Positions 36,572-48,545 of a stretch of DNA of 64,000 nt are shown piece after piece. Within the stretch, counting starts at the first letter, position 1. The number at the start of each line of letters is the position of its first letter. Made by a program: the position numbers and the translations under genes. The notes beneath the pieces were generated by a model, which worked only from the letters and a program-made list of their open reading frames with translations, did no database searches and was not told where the DNA came from. Source of the stretch: Atherix ibis (Eukaryota > Arthropoda > Insecta > Diptera > Athericidae); assembly GCA_958298945.1 (NCBI GenBank), contig OY282605.1, forward strand, positions 112,774,267-112,838,266, written 5' to 3'.

Positions 36572-37443
36572 ATGTCTAGTTTTGTGCCAGAAAAAAAAGC
36601 ATATACGGGAAGCTCTGCTTTTCTGCTTCAATTTGAAGAAATCGGCTGCCGAATCACATCGAATGCTTATGGAGGCCTATAGGGACAGTGCTTTATCGGA
36701 AACAACGTGCCGAGATTGGTTTCGTCGGTTCAAAGACGGCAGTTTTGATTTGTGGGACAAGAAGCGTGAAAATCGGCCTAGGAAGGTTCAGGATCATCAA
36801 TTGCAGGCTCTTTTGGACGAAGACGATACCTAATTGCAAAAAAAGCTCGCGGACCAATTAGGTGTTACTCAACTAGCCATTTCCATGCGTCTGCGTGGCA
36901 TGGGGAAGATTGAAAAGATCGGAAAATGGGTGCCACATGAATTGAACGATAGGCAGATGGAACGGCTTCGGACGGAAGACGATGCTGCGCGTTTGATGGC
37001 ATCAGAAGGGTATTGTTTACTATATGTTGAAACCTGGTGAAACTGTCAATGCCCACCGCTACCATCAACAACTGATCAAATTGCACCATGCTCTGCATGA
37101 AAAAAGGACGGATTATCAACAAGGACTTGACAAGCTGATTTTCCTTCACGACAATGCTCCATCGCACACGTCAAAAATGGTTCGAAACTACTTAGAGACA
37201 TTCAAATGGGAGGTGCTACCCCACCCCGCTTATTCACCAGACCTGGCCCCTTTCGACTACCACCTGTTTTCTTCGATGGGCCATGCGCTCGCTGAGCAGC
37301 ACTTCAATTCTTACGAAAACGTCCGAAAATGGCTTGATGAGTGGTTTGCCTCGAAAGAGAAGTAATTTTTTTGGCGTGGTATCCACAAATTCCCCGAGAG
37401 ATGGGAAAAATATGTAGCTAGCGAGGGCTACCAAATACTTTGA
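36572..37443 (+). pseudogene. Mauritiana-type mariner transposase with internal deletion
   Basis: The start is ATG at 36572 (MSSFVPEKK). A frameshift in the A8 run at 36591-36598 then leads into the main frame, which reads EALLFCFNLKKSAAESHRML and then LQALLDEDDT, with a stop at 36831-36833. QKKLADQLGVTQLAISMRLR and GKWVPHELNDRQME follow. At about 36965 the sequence jumps directly to the segment FGRKTMLRV*WHQKGIVYY, so roughly 70 residues are missing, including the first catalytic aspartate (TGDEKW block). The rest is well kept: LKPGETVNAHRY, FLHDNAPSHT (second Asp) and YSPDLAPFDYHLF (third Asp), so it is a DD34D-type mariner. A TAA at 37363-37365 precedes the last block WRGIHKFPERWEKYVA, which ends at 37443. 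TIRs could not be identified. It is the best-preserved transposase in the window. Confidence 0.92.
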
Positions 37444-37589
37444 ATAAATTTGTTTTTGCTTTCTATTAAAAAAACATGCGTAATTAAATTAAAATTCAGT
37501 TAAATTGAAAATTGCCACTTTTCCTTTATTATAAATTTAATAAAATTAAAAAATATGTGCAAAAATTGTAGAATATTTCTGCAAAATTG

Positions 37590-37910
37590 ACAACACGTTT
37601 CGCCAATTTTTCGAGAAATGAGCCTCATCGCTGAAGAAATCTTGAGCGATGAGGCTCATTTCTCCCTTGGTGGATAAGTCAATAAGCTAAAATTGCCATA
37701 TATGAGGCTCCGAAAATCCACAAACGAATATGGAGAAGCCATTATATCTGCAAAATAGTAACGATTTAACTTTTGGGTCTGAAGGTATCACTGGGCCGTG
37801 ATATTTTTCTTTGAAAATAAAAACGGAGAGACCAGATAAAAATTGTTTAGAAAAGATTTTCATCTGGACCATGTGTGATTTTAATAAGACGGTTGCAAAA
37901 AAAAGCCACA
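37590..37910 (+). pseudogene. Tc1/mariner-type transposase fragment (DUF4817/DDE lineage)
   Basis: SDEAHF-like codons at 37647-37662 are followed by SLGG*VNK. In the next frame, NCHI*GSENPQTNMEKPLY (about 37694-37748) matches NCRIWGSENP with the Trp as stop. FGSEGITGP (about 37773-37799) follows, as in the family's (W/F)...GIIGP. FENKNGETR-like residues come next, and then LDHV*F**DGC (about 37866-37898), the second catalytic block with several nonsense mutations but its Asp kept. This fragment has the same W-to-stop change as the 1-2 kb copies. The 5' edge carries a small inverted duplication of its own catalytic-block codons, listed separately. It follows the mauritiana-type mariner by about 150 bases. 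Confidence 0.75.
37615..37662. repeat. Perfect 18-bp inverted repeat, 12-base loop
   Basis: GAAATGAGCCTCATCGCT at 37615-37632 is the exact reverse complement of 37645-37662, separated by 12 bases. The right arm is the codon stretch for the transposase SDEAHF block, so the left arm is an inverted copy of coding sequence, not a terminal repeat. Confidence 0.95.
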
Positions 37911-37999
37911 AATTTTGCATTTAATGGGAAAAATTTCACCAGATTATAAAATTGCGTTTATTGGGAAAAAATATAAAAAATAGTGTTTTCGCAAATAAG

Positions 38000-40500
38000 A
38001 TTTAATTTTTAGAGCATTTAACATTTAACATCTATAAACAAATGGTCGGATTACAGACCAAAAATGTTCAGAAAAGGGTTCAAAAATTAGCTCAAAAAGA
38101 TTGAATCAAAAAAACTAATGTTAATTACTTAAATAAAATTATTATTAAAATATAATTAAATAAAATTATTATCAAATTTACGATTTAAAAACTATTATTT
38201 TAAATTTTATTTTCCGTATAATAAATTGGATAATTCTGTATAAGCACTATAAAAAATTATTTATAAAAAAAACAATTGAAATAGTTTACTTTTCCAATAA
38301 TATTCCAAAATTTTATTTATAATTACAGTTTAATATATAATTGAATTTAATATAAAAAAAATAATATTTAAAAAAAAACTAACTTTATTTGGTGTTTTGC
38401 ATAAGAAAGTGTCAATATCCACCAAGATGTAAATGGGATATTTGGTATTGCTTGTCTCGCGGTCAATTTATGAGTTGATTGATTATAATTGAAATGTTCT
38501 CTGAATACGATCAGTTATTGATAATTTTTAATGTGCGACCATGACTGTGGCTACAACTTGATCAACACACTGCAAAGTTGACAAGATCATGATCAACTGT
38601 AAATGCTCTTTCATGATTGATTGGAATCGATCTTCCTTGACTATACGAATGTGGAAACTATCGTTTTGTATATGCTCCTCTACATTTCTCAACTACCAGG
38701 CTTTAACCGAACCACCATTAACACTACGTTCAAATAGCAAATATTTTCTTTCTACAATTTTAGCTATTCATCATTGTCGTTTGTGTATTTTTTCACAGAT
38801 GATATCGTTTCATATTGCGTAGACAAAGATCATCCATTCTCTCTTATTTCTCTGGTGAATACTCAAAAAATTCCTAGCACACGATTCAGAGAAAGAAGTG
38901 CTTGTCAACTTAAAACTAATTGGCATTGTCAAAATATTGTAAACAAAAACCAAGACGACATATTATTTATTGTGCTGACGTCCCATCAAACTTTGTTCCA
39001 AGTTAAGAGGTCACGATCTCATCACTATCCGAACAACTGCCCAGAAGATGGTTCCCTCTAACAGCTGACCACTGTTCGCAATAGTGACGATCGATTTCAA
39101 AATATATAGTTTTTGGTCATCTGAGATGATAAATCACATATCGCTGATCTCAAAAATGTCCGATCTTCAGTTAGTTTTATCTACGAGAATATTTGAATCT
39201 TCGAACTTATTGATTAGGTTCAGTAGACGACATGAATTGACACAACCACTACTAGTTCGGTATTCGTATATACGTCTAAGAAAGTATATTTTTCTTCTTC
39301 TACGTACTCCCAAAGAAAAGCACATCGTCTATGCTCCTCCACGCCAATCCATTCGCATATACTCGTACGTGCACGTACGATCATATCTAAGATCATGTAT
39401 TCAATTTTGTTGATTTGAATAATTTTATTGCTATTATAGTAACTATTATGATTGATATTACTTTCTATAACAAGTGTAACTACTATTTTCAGATGTATGT
39501 AATGGAAAGAGGGGATTGGGGGCGGGGGAGTAAGGTTGACTGTTTAATCTTAAATATGTCTGTTTTCGATATCATACTAACGTACGTAAGCTCGTATTCC
39601 AGTGTGATAAGATCAATTCCAGTATCGTCTTCATAAAGATCGATCGATGTCGATGATTTATGAATCACGTACATAATTTAAGGGTTAAGAGACATTAATT
39701 TTGATTTATTGACATCGTACAAATAATCCAAATGAGTTTTCGATATCGTTTCGTATGGGAGGTCTTCGCAAACAAGTACTGAACAGGCTCTTTTCCTCTT
39801 CCTAGTTGGTTAGTTGGTAACCATCAACTAAGACCTACTGTCTCATATATGAAGTCAATTGGACATTCTTCTGGTACTGACCAATATTCTATATTCCAAA
39901 TTGTACAGATCATATAAAATTTCATCTACGAATCACATTTACTTTTCATCAATTGAGAGTAGTAAATAAAATGCATTCCATTCAGTTTGAGTGCATTTCA
40001 CTTTCTATAAATACGATTACGAATGAATTTTTATGCATCCCCGTTAACTTCCTGGTTTCTTTAACTAATAAAGGTCAATTATAGTAAAAATTCTATTTTC
40101 TAGAGTTTTCCTTTTGTTTTCATTCTTCTTGTTATACTCTATATTCTTCTAGTTTGTCTATTGCATAAGACATTTGTAGGGTTTAAATGAAATCCTAAAA
40201 CTCAAGGTAAGATCACCTTTTTTGAAGGAAAAAATTTCATAAAAAAGGAATTTTTTTTGCTTACAATAAATATTATAATTACAAAACATCGATGCTAAAA
40301 ATTTTTCTATTATCTTTTTTATAGCACTAACTTTTGGATTTTATTTTCTGCCCATATGAGGTTTGCTAAAATGGGATGTGTTATAGAAAATTAAAGAGAC
40401 TGATATTACTTAGAGCATTTTGGAATTACTGTGAACCATCCTAGATGTGTTTCAATCTCGTTCACTAATCACACGACCCTATAGAGTGTCATAGGGGAAG
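38000..40500. other. Stretch without a recognisable gene
   Basis: AT-rich sequence to 38400, then more balanced composition to about 39700. Frames of 77-109 codons at 38589-39413 overlap one another, contain no family motif that I recognise and lack a strong G/C preference in third positions. An 18-base perfect palindrome, TCGTACGTGCACGTACGA, is at 39363-39380. I cannot exclude a short non-coding or fast-evolving exon. Confidence 0.45.
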
Positions 40501-40519
40501 TTGTGTTTTTGTAGTTCGT

Positions 40520-41115
40520 TACGAAAAATTGAACAGCGAAATTCTTTTTGTTTTGCTTAGTGAATCCACAAGTTTGACCAACAAAAGATTATAACAACCC
40601 CATTGGGAATAATCATTATTAAGAGAACTAATATTTCGGTAGCATGAAGAATTTTTGGAGCGCCGAGAAGCACTGGAAAACGAACTGTGATCAGAGAGGC
40701 ATTCAATATCGGAAACTATAAGGGCTCTTTTGAGAAGTTAGTGATCTTTTGAGGTCAGACGGTCGATTATTATTATTTTTTATGAAAAAGTACTTGATAG
40801 GCTCATAAATAGGTTTCTTCACGTCTGATCGGTCACTTCAAACATGTTGATGCTCCACCATGCCAACGCGCCCTGCTACCTCCAATAACGAATTTGTTTG
40901 TCAGAAAAAAAAATTCCGCTAGTTTCCCAGATCTCCTATTTCCTTGATCTAAGTCCAAGTAACTTTTTATGTTCTTCAAAGAACATTATTTTGGTACTGC
41001 GGGGGAGCCTTTCAGCACTGTTAGGACGAGTAAGGATGTATATCTGCCCAAGGGAATTTCCTTACAGAGGATAACACCGGTGAATAAAAATATAATAAAA
41101 TTATTGCATATATAT
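40520..41115 (+). pseudogene. Mariner transposase, internally deleted, both visible catalytic Asp lost
   Basis: About 40524-40570 begins KIEQR and shifts into LSESTSLTN, an N-terminal mariner segment. FR*HEEFLERREALENEL*S (about 40632-40695) matches the family's F.WHK.F.EGRE..EDD.RSGRPS. After about 40760 the sequence jumps to FYEKVLDRLINRFLHV (about 40779-40826), so the middle of the protein, with the first catalytic Asp, is missing. MLHHANAPCYL (about 40848-40880) is the second block, usual LHHDNAP, with Asp changed to Ala. FLDLSPSNFL (about 40941-40970) is the third, usual SPDLSP.DFFLF, with the last Asp changed to Asn. KEHYFGT and a shortened C-terminus follow. It has multiple stops and is clearly dead. 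This is a third mariner lineage, distinct from those at 34 and 36.6 kb. Confidence 0.8.
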
Positions 41116-41399
41116 AAAAAAAAAACCAGTCTCATTTTATTTTTCTGCTATACCCCATACACTCCCCGACAACTGTATGAATCCACCCACATTTTTACAA
41201 ATATTTTTGTTATGTGATGTGTGTTAAGGTAAAAAATTAAGCGAAATGAAGAAAAATTCCCGTGCTTTTTTTTAAAAAAAATGTATTTATTAAAAATTGG
41301 TTGAAACCATTGCGACAACTGTTTGGGTCCAATAGAAAATAATATTAATATTTTTAAAATTATTTTGAAAAGCATCTATCAATAATGTGGAAATGGTCC

Positions 41400-41780
41400 T
41401 TTTTTAAATTTCCCGCATTAGTAATTCTGCACACGCTTTTGGTGATGTTCAGATCGGGAGATTGTGCCAGTAAGTATCTTTTCCATCGAAAGATACTGTT
41501 ACAATTTTCGTAATAAGTACTGGTGCGTTATTCTGTCGAAAAATCCATCACCGATATTGACTTTTGTTCATTTGATTTCGAACAGTTTTTTTCTACTTTA
41601 TTAGCGTTTCTTGTACCGTCAGACCACAACGGAGTCGAAAATAATATGATGACAGGCCAAATCCTTAATCAAGTCTTGAAAATATTCTAGACAAAATTAA
41701 TTTTCATCGGAAAAGATTACCGTTTTCCAGTAAATATATACAAGCCTGCGATGTCATCCAAATTCTAGCTAGGCTTTTCG
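41400..41780 (-). pseudogene. Probable Tc1-like transposase fragment, minus strand
   Basis: Minus-strand reading gives TGKRVIFSDEN-like residues near 41735-41705, as in the Tc1 block V(I/L)FSDE..F. After a long degenerate part, LLAQSPDLNITKSV appears near 41465-41425, matching the third Tc1 block W.AQSPDLNPIEN. The second block is only suggested by NAPVLITKIV (about 41545-41515; usual QD.DP.H.AKIV). Frame breaks are frequent. The two end motifs in the right order and roughly right spacing are the basis of the call. Confidence 0.5.
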
Positions 41781-41784
41781 TTGA

Positions 41785-44655
41785 GATCTCATTAAGAAAG
41801 GTTATTTTATTCAATTTGAAAAAAAAAATCCTTAAACTCTTTAAGTTTTTCCTTCAATCTGTCTTATCTTTAAAAGAGAACTCCTCCGGTTTGGTTTTAA
41901 TTATAATTGTCTGGATCTTAAAAAAAAAACTACTATGGAACACACATCATAGCTTCTGCCTATTTCATAACAAATTTTTCTAAATGAAAACCTTAGTTTT
42001 TAAATACTTTAATTTAGTCAATTTGTTCCTTTTCTCATTCTAAAAAGTTTTTCTACTATTTCGTATTTAAATAAAATTGTACTTTTAATCACAATAATTG
42101 CTGAAAAATAATCACAATAATTGCTATCAGTTTATTTTTAACAAATAAATTGAAAATAAAATATCAAAAAAAAAAATTGTACTAATTTTTGCCTAAGTTT
42201 ATCTTATATGCTCACAAAAAATAATATTAGTAAAAATACTAGTGGTTCCAAACAGTTGTCGGATATTATAAATACAGGAAAAAATCTCTAAAATATTTTT
42301 TTTTAGTTATAAAAAAATCCTTTTCTTATGACAATTTATGAAAGGTGAATTAAATTTTTTTACTTCTGTGGAAATGAAAAAAATTTCTATGAATAATTTC
42401 CCCAACAAAAATGAAGTAATTTAAAATGGATTTTAATTGAAATAAGATTAACATAAAAAAATTAACATTTAAGGATAATAAATATATTTTGGTTCTTCTT
42501 TCCAAAAAATGTTTATTTGATATTCTTTTAAAAAATCATTAACATTTTTTATATCAGTTAAAGTTATTCTTATTTTAACAGAGGAAAATTAATACTAAAA
42601 TTTACATTTATTCAAAAAGATTATAAATTTTTTTATTAAAAATATCTTATTTCAAAAAAAAAAAAACTAAAAAAAGAACAGAAAAACTCTACTTTATATT
42701 AGAAATTAGCCACTTAATATGCACGCACTTTTATGTATTTTCGGAAATTTCCAAAAAAAAAAAAATCCTAAAAGAGACATCGAATTTTATGTTATCTTTT
42801 TTTTTATTATAACCAAATAAATGCTAAAAAAATAAAAAATATTAGAAAAGATATTTGCCAATCCGACTGACTGTATATATTGTCATAAACATAAATTTTT
42901 TATTTTTTTGCTGCATAATTAATTCTGCAAAACGATCTATTCTCAGTTACTTATTAAGTAGGAATAGTTTTTTTTTTACCTATTTGCCTTCCAGAATTTC
43001 TAATCACATTAGGTGCTGTCATAGATTAAATCGTTATCTATAATATTTTCGAATTCAGTCTACTGTATAAGTGGCCACAAAACGAATACCTCCTGGGTAG
43101 GATCCCATAAATGGTGTCGGGGTAAATGGACAATCTCTATTCAAAATGCGAAATGATTAATTGATTCGTTGGCATTATTCGCCGATTGGATTTTTCTAAA
43201 AAGATCGCCAAGATATTAGCTAATATATCTTTTAAGTGCTGTGCGAATTTGCGTACGTTAATTACAGGCTGATGGCATTTTTTTTTTTTGCAAATTATGA
43301 TAACCTTGATTGCTGTTATTGAACTTGCAAACATGAACAGTGCGTTAATTTCTTGTCGAAAAGGTGTAATAATCTTCTAAGATTACCGCCTGTCTTGCTC
43401 AATTTGGTTTTGTCCATAAATTAGTGCCGATTGATTCTACATAAATGAGAAAAGGATTTTAAATTGACTTTGAACAAAGGCGACAATAATTTGCCAAATC
43501 ATATTATGGACATAATAAATAAACTTTGAAAATTAATAATACGCAAAGTGGTAAAATATTTATGGCCTAAAAAAAAATTTACATACCACGAGGGTATCGT
43601 CGAAATATTAATAGTCCGGGCACAACGGGTACACTAGCCCCCAGTAAAGCACGTCATATTTTGTTCTCCTTTGTAAAAGTGACCGATTATCTTGTATTTC
43701 TTAATTATTTCGAGAGCTTTATTAAGACAAAAGTTCAAATTGTTTATTTCTGCCTAAAATTGTTGTATATTAAAACTTGCCATAAATATTCTCCCACAAA
43801 CACGATAAATTCGATTCTTAATGGCACTTCGTTTATTGCCTAGTCCCATAAATCCATTCCTAAGTAATTAAATCATTACCAGATCCGCCCTAGGAGTTCT
43901 GAAATTATTCGAAGCAATCACGATACTCCATACATAATTTGTGCGTACGAATGCGTAAAAACTTTTCACCTTTTTTTTTCACAACAAATTTGGGGTACCT
44001 ATGCTCTCCACATTTAGTCAAAATAACATATTTCGATAATCGTGGAATTTAAATTGTTTTATTAAAAATAATAAAAATCGTTTATTTTATGATAGGAATT
44101 TTTTTTTGCTAACATTTAAGAGCACATAATCGTTAAGATTTTTAATTCTTATATAACATCTACAATATATATGGCCCCCATCTGCTCCCCTCAATGACTA
44201 GAGTCACCTTATTATTGTGGGAGTTTTGTGCAAAAATTTCATGTTCAAATTAACATAAAAGCAAAATTACTTTCATTAAACCTGATTTTTGATTAAATTT
44301 GTCATTTTCAATCCAATTAATTCGGGTTGTTTATGTTTTTAATCCAATTTTATCTAATTAAGTATCTAATTTTGTGGATCTACTTTTGATTTTTTGTTTA
44401 AGGTACAAGAAATTATTCTAAATAAAAGAGAATCTTAATTCGATAAAATTGGATTAAAAATGAAAATATATTTTTGCTAAGAAATTATTGATCTTTCAGT
44501 TAAAGTTTTTATAAAATATTTTTGATGTCATAAAAATTTGTTTTTTTTTAATTTTTGTTTTTGTATTTTAATTTTATTTTAAATTTCATTTTAAAAATAG
44601 AATTTGAATAAAAATTTTATGAGAAGATATTTTATAAAAATTGGAAAATTGTTTG
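41785..44655. other. Stretch without a recognisable gene
   Basis: AT-rich sequence with many A and T runs, becoming mixed in 43050-43680. Short frames (42855, 43137, 43661) have no recognised motif. A duplicated word ATCACAATAATTGCT occurs at about 42090 and 42111. Confidence 0.5.
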
Positions 44656-44659
44656 CTTT

Positions 44660-46650
44660 TGTCTAAAGAGCCATTTTGTTGACGGGATTGCTTCTTAATG
44701 GCTGAGCAAAATGGCACAGAAAACCCTTTTTTGTTACAGAAGCAGACGCCCATTTTTTTTGGCAGAAATAAAGAAACCGTTTTGGCAACAACAAATAAAG
44801 GCTTTTTGGTAATAAAAAAATGAGATATTTTTGTAACAGAAAGAAGATGCCATTTTGTTTGACAGGATTAAGAAGCTATTAGGCTGATTGAGCAAAATGC
44901 CACACAAAACCATTATGATAACAGGAGCAGAGTATGGCCATTTTTTGTAAGAATAAAAAAATCGTTTTGGTAACAACAAATAAAGGCTTTTTTGGTGACA
45001 TAAAAAATGAGCTATTTTCGTAACAGAAACAAGATGAAGGAGTCATTTTCCTGGCCGAGCAAAATGCCGCAGAAGACCATTATAGTGACAGGAGCAGAGG
45101 ATCATTTTTTTGACAGGAATAAAGGAATCGTTTTGGTAATAGGAATATGGGACCGTTTGGCCAATATAAAGAAGGACCGATTTTTAAGATATGCTCAAGG
45201 ATCCGTTCTGGTAATAAAAAAAGAAAACTTTTTTGGTGACATAAAAAATTAGCTGTTTTAGTAAACAGAAATAAGAAGCTTTCTTGATGACAACAAATAG
45301 CAACATTCTTGATGACACGGCTTAAAAACCATTTGGTCAATATAAGTGGTTAGAATCCATTTTAATAATATGATAAAGTAGCCATTTTGAATGCTATTTT
45401 TTGACAGGAACAAGCTGAACATTTTAATAACAGAAATAATGAGTCAATTAGGTTGCATAAAAAAGGAACCGATTCGGAGACTGAAACAATGGGTCATTTT
45501 AGTGACAGAATCACGGGGGCCATTTTGATATGAGCACGAGGTCGAACATTTTTTTTTTCAGAATATAAAAAAAGTTTTTTTTTGTAAATGAGCAAGGAAT
45601 CATTTTTGTAACTAGAATTAGGAGCTATTCTGATGATATGAGCGAAGAAACATGTTTGTTATAAGAGCAAGGAGACATTTTGGGGGCAAACTTGTAAATA
45701 AAAAATCATCTTACTGACAGGAAGAAGAAGACATTTTATTGATAAGATAAAGAGGCCATTTTGGTGATATGAAGAATGAGCCATTTTAGTAACAGGAACA
45801 ATATGTCATTTTAGTGTAGGAAGTAAGTAGCCAATATGAGCAAGGAGCTATTTTGGGTGTTGTCATTAGAGATATTTGAGCCTAAAGGCCATACTCTCCA
45901 CTAGACTATGAAATTGGGCTTAACATATTTTTTACGACTTATCTCCATTAAAATAAGAAAATCGATGAATATTATTGGGAGCTAAGACCTAGTTACCACC
46001 GTTTTCTACACCACAACCACCTCGAAGCCTACACTAGTTGTTAGAGTCTATTCTGAAGAATGTGAGGCATCTGACCACGTGTATGCTTTTAAGAAAGATT
46101 TCTCTGAATTCGGAACGATCATCAGTTGGAGGTCCCGAACGAACACCTACCAGAATTTTGGGTATCGCTGCTTCAAAGCACTTTTCGGCTTTTTGTCAAA
46201 TGCACCACGTCCTTTATAGAAGAAGGTCATTATGAATTTAATATGCACTATCATTTACGCGTGGATAATATGTAATATCCTCTGTTGGATATATACTATT
46301 TCCCCCTGTTAGGCACTAACCAGATCCCTCCGCAGGGATGGCAAATTTTAGTAGCAGGATAAACGATCCGTTTTGGTGGCATGAGCAGAGGGTCATTGTA
46401 TTTATAGGAACAAGGGGTCATTTTAGTGACAGGAATAAGGGGCCATTTAGGTGACAGAAAGAGAAAGTCTTTTTTTTGACAGGAACAAGAGTCTATCATG
46501 GTAACAGAAAAAGGTGGAATTTTTATCAAAGGAAGAAGGGAGCATAGTTTACTGATATGACAAAGTCAAAAATTTTGATTTTTGGGGACATAAAATCTAA
46601 AAAATCTTAATCACAGAAACAAGTAATGCTTTTGGTGGCATGACCAAGTA
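44660..46650. repeat. Degenerate minisatellite array with about 28-30-bp unit, interrupted
   Basis: A basic unit resembling GGCCATTTTGGTGACAGGAA plus a few purine-rich bases repeats irregularly from about 44660 to 45860 and again from about 46335 to 46560, fading to 46650. Units diverge heavily but keep the CATTTT and GACAGGA/AACAGAA cores. A higher-order period of about 168-185 bases is visible in the left part: GAGCAAAATGGCACAGAAAA and close variants recur at about 44704, 44889 and 45057, and GTTTTGGCAACAACAAATAA at about 44777 and 44957. Short frames on both strands within it (for example 45007-45252, 45080-45340) are products of the repeat and not genes. The segment at about 45870-46330 is unrelated. 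Confidence 0.9.
45870..46330. other. Unique insert within the minisatellite
   Basis: About 460 bases of non-repeat, somewhat GC-richer sequence separate the two parts of the minisatellite. It contains a 65-codon plus frame (46038-46235) without recognised motifs. It may be an old insertion or the ancestral spacer. I saw no inverted ends. Confidence 0.5.
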
Positions 46651-46659
46651 GTTATTTGA

Positions 46660-48420
46660 GCAATTAGCTATAATGTCCTTATGATCACATACTTTTTTTT
46701 ATTTCTGAGCTTTAAACATTCAATGATAAATATTATCTCCAAAAAGACACATCCACTGGCAAAAATTAGCAAGCAGAAATCCTATTCCTTCAGCAATTTG
46801 ACTCCACACTATTCAAAAGATTATGCTAGATATTATCAAGAGCAGATTCAACTGACAAAATTTTTTCAAATCGGTTTTTAAATAGTAAAAATTATGTAAG
46901 AAAAGTTATTCTTGTTCAATTTTTAGATTTTTTTTTTAAATAATAAAAAAAAAATATATCAAAACACAATTTTTTTTTGTGTCATAGAAGATTTTAAGAA
47001 TGTTATGAAAATAATTGAAATTAAAATAAAAATTCTCAGTAAAAAAATTCAATTTAAATGGAAAAGCTCCATTTTCAGTATCTACACTGTAAAATGAGCA
47101 AAATAATTAAAATGACAAAATAAATAACTTTTGAAAAAATCTATGAAAAATGTTTCGCTTATCGATAAAAATTCACAAATCATTTACTAATAATTATTTA
47201 TGGAGAGAAATTTCATAACCTCTTATGAATAAATAATGAGTTTTAAATAGAACAAAATCCCATTGAAAATAATAGACAAATCTGATATAAAAACAAAATG
47301 AAAAAGAAAGTCCATTTCGGAACGATTATGGAAGCAATAAAAAATTAGTACTAAGCACTTAAAAAAATTTTAATTATAACAACAAATTAATGATGCTATT
47401 AGAAAAAAATTAAAATTCATAATTTGATAAAAGTGGGCGAAAAAAAAATGATATTTCTAAGTACTCATCATAACCGATTATAAGACCCGCAATCACATTT
47501 CTTTTTTTCTTCTTCAATTTAACGTTGCTCACCACATGAGCTGCTCTACTAACTGAGAACTGATACTACAAGACAAAAAATATTCAATAATTGGTCAATT
47601 TTAGCGCTCCTATTATACACAGACGGGTGAGAAGCTGGGCATCCGGAGGTCAGGGGGCTGTTTGATGATTGACCGACGAGATTGATAGCAATTTGTTTGG
47701 GGACAACAAGTCGCTACAATGTCATCAAATTGCATGTCAACGCATTGTCAATAACGATGTAGTGCGAGTTCGTTGGAGTATCTCCCGCCATTGGAAACAT
47801 TGCGATAACACATACAACAAAATAAGGCCCCCCTTCCCAAAAACGGCGCCCCTTCGTTTTTGCTTCCACATTCGATTGTTGTACAATATAAAAAAAAAAC
47901 GAAACTGATTTAATAATTGAAGTTGTAAGAAAATAATAAAATTTCAATAATTTTAATATATTTTCCATGTTAAAAATGTCTGTTTCCATTGGAATTATGA
48001 AAAAGAATTTTTTTTTTGTTTTTTTTTAGGTTATTTTTTTTGCGTTCAACATTAAATATGGACACACATTGTCGAAACAAGTGAGCAACAATAAAATTGC
48101 TTGTTCAACATTGAGACGAACGCCGTATTGAACTGATTAGTTTGACGATCACAGCAGAAATGACGATGATTGTTGATCGGACGAAAAACGATCATATTTA
48201 TTGTTTTCAATCGATTCCGATGCCATTAAAAGAGTGTTCCATTCATGTTATTGATCGTTAAGTTGTTGTCCACGTCCTTCCTTGTTGCTATTTGTTGAGT
48301 GATTAGTTGGAGCAGATTTAAATTACTAGTGTTTATTCGACAGTTCGAACACATTTTTTTGGGGGAAGATTTTTTTTTTAAAAAATATGTGGAATTGGCT
48401 GAAGATTGAGCAAATTTGAA
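46660..48420. other. Stretch without a recognisable gene
   Basis: Mostly AT-rich. A GC-richer patch at 47600-47880 opens frames on both strands (79 and 91 codons) that have no motif I recognise. Neither has a coding-like third-position bias strong enough to call. Confidence 0.5.
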
Positions 48421-48431
48421 AAAAAAATTAT

Positions 48432-48545
48432 GTGTTAACCGAACCGTTGACTTGCTTTGGGGTCCCGGTCATGCTGGTGTTCTCGGCAATGAGCAAGCTG
48501 TCTAACTTGTAGACCAAATGAAGATCGTTGATCAGTCATATATGG
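48432..48545 (+). pseudogene. RNase H domain fragment of a non-LTR retrotransposon
   Basis: The frame reads VNRTVDLLWGPGHAGVLGNEQAV (two pieces: VNRTVDLLW, then GPGHAGVLGNEQAV). This is the conserved RNase H end motif V.L.WVPGHAGI.GNE.AD, which contains the catalytic histidine and aspartate region; the final aspartate is Val here. A stop follows at once. RNase H domains of this form sit at the C-terminus of I-, R1- and some jockey-like elements. No RT remains nearby; this is an isolated remnant. Confidence 0.7.

Noticed and set aside
36865..37167. 100-codon minus-strand frame
   Set aside because: It is the antisense shadow of the mauritiana-type transposase on the plus strand.
38589..39413. 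Three consecutive plus-strand frames (77, 95 and 109 codons) that might be exons of one gene
   Set aside because: The frames overlap each other in different registers. I found no consistent splice signals, third-position bias or family motif.
45007..45340. Overlapping frames on both strands (81 and 86 codons)
   Set aside because: They follow the minisatellite unit. Repeated peptide-like patterns on both strands are expected of a tandem repeat and no protein motif is present.
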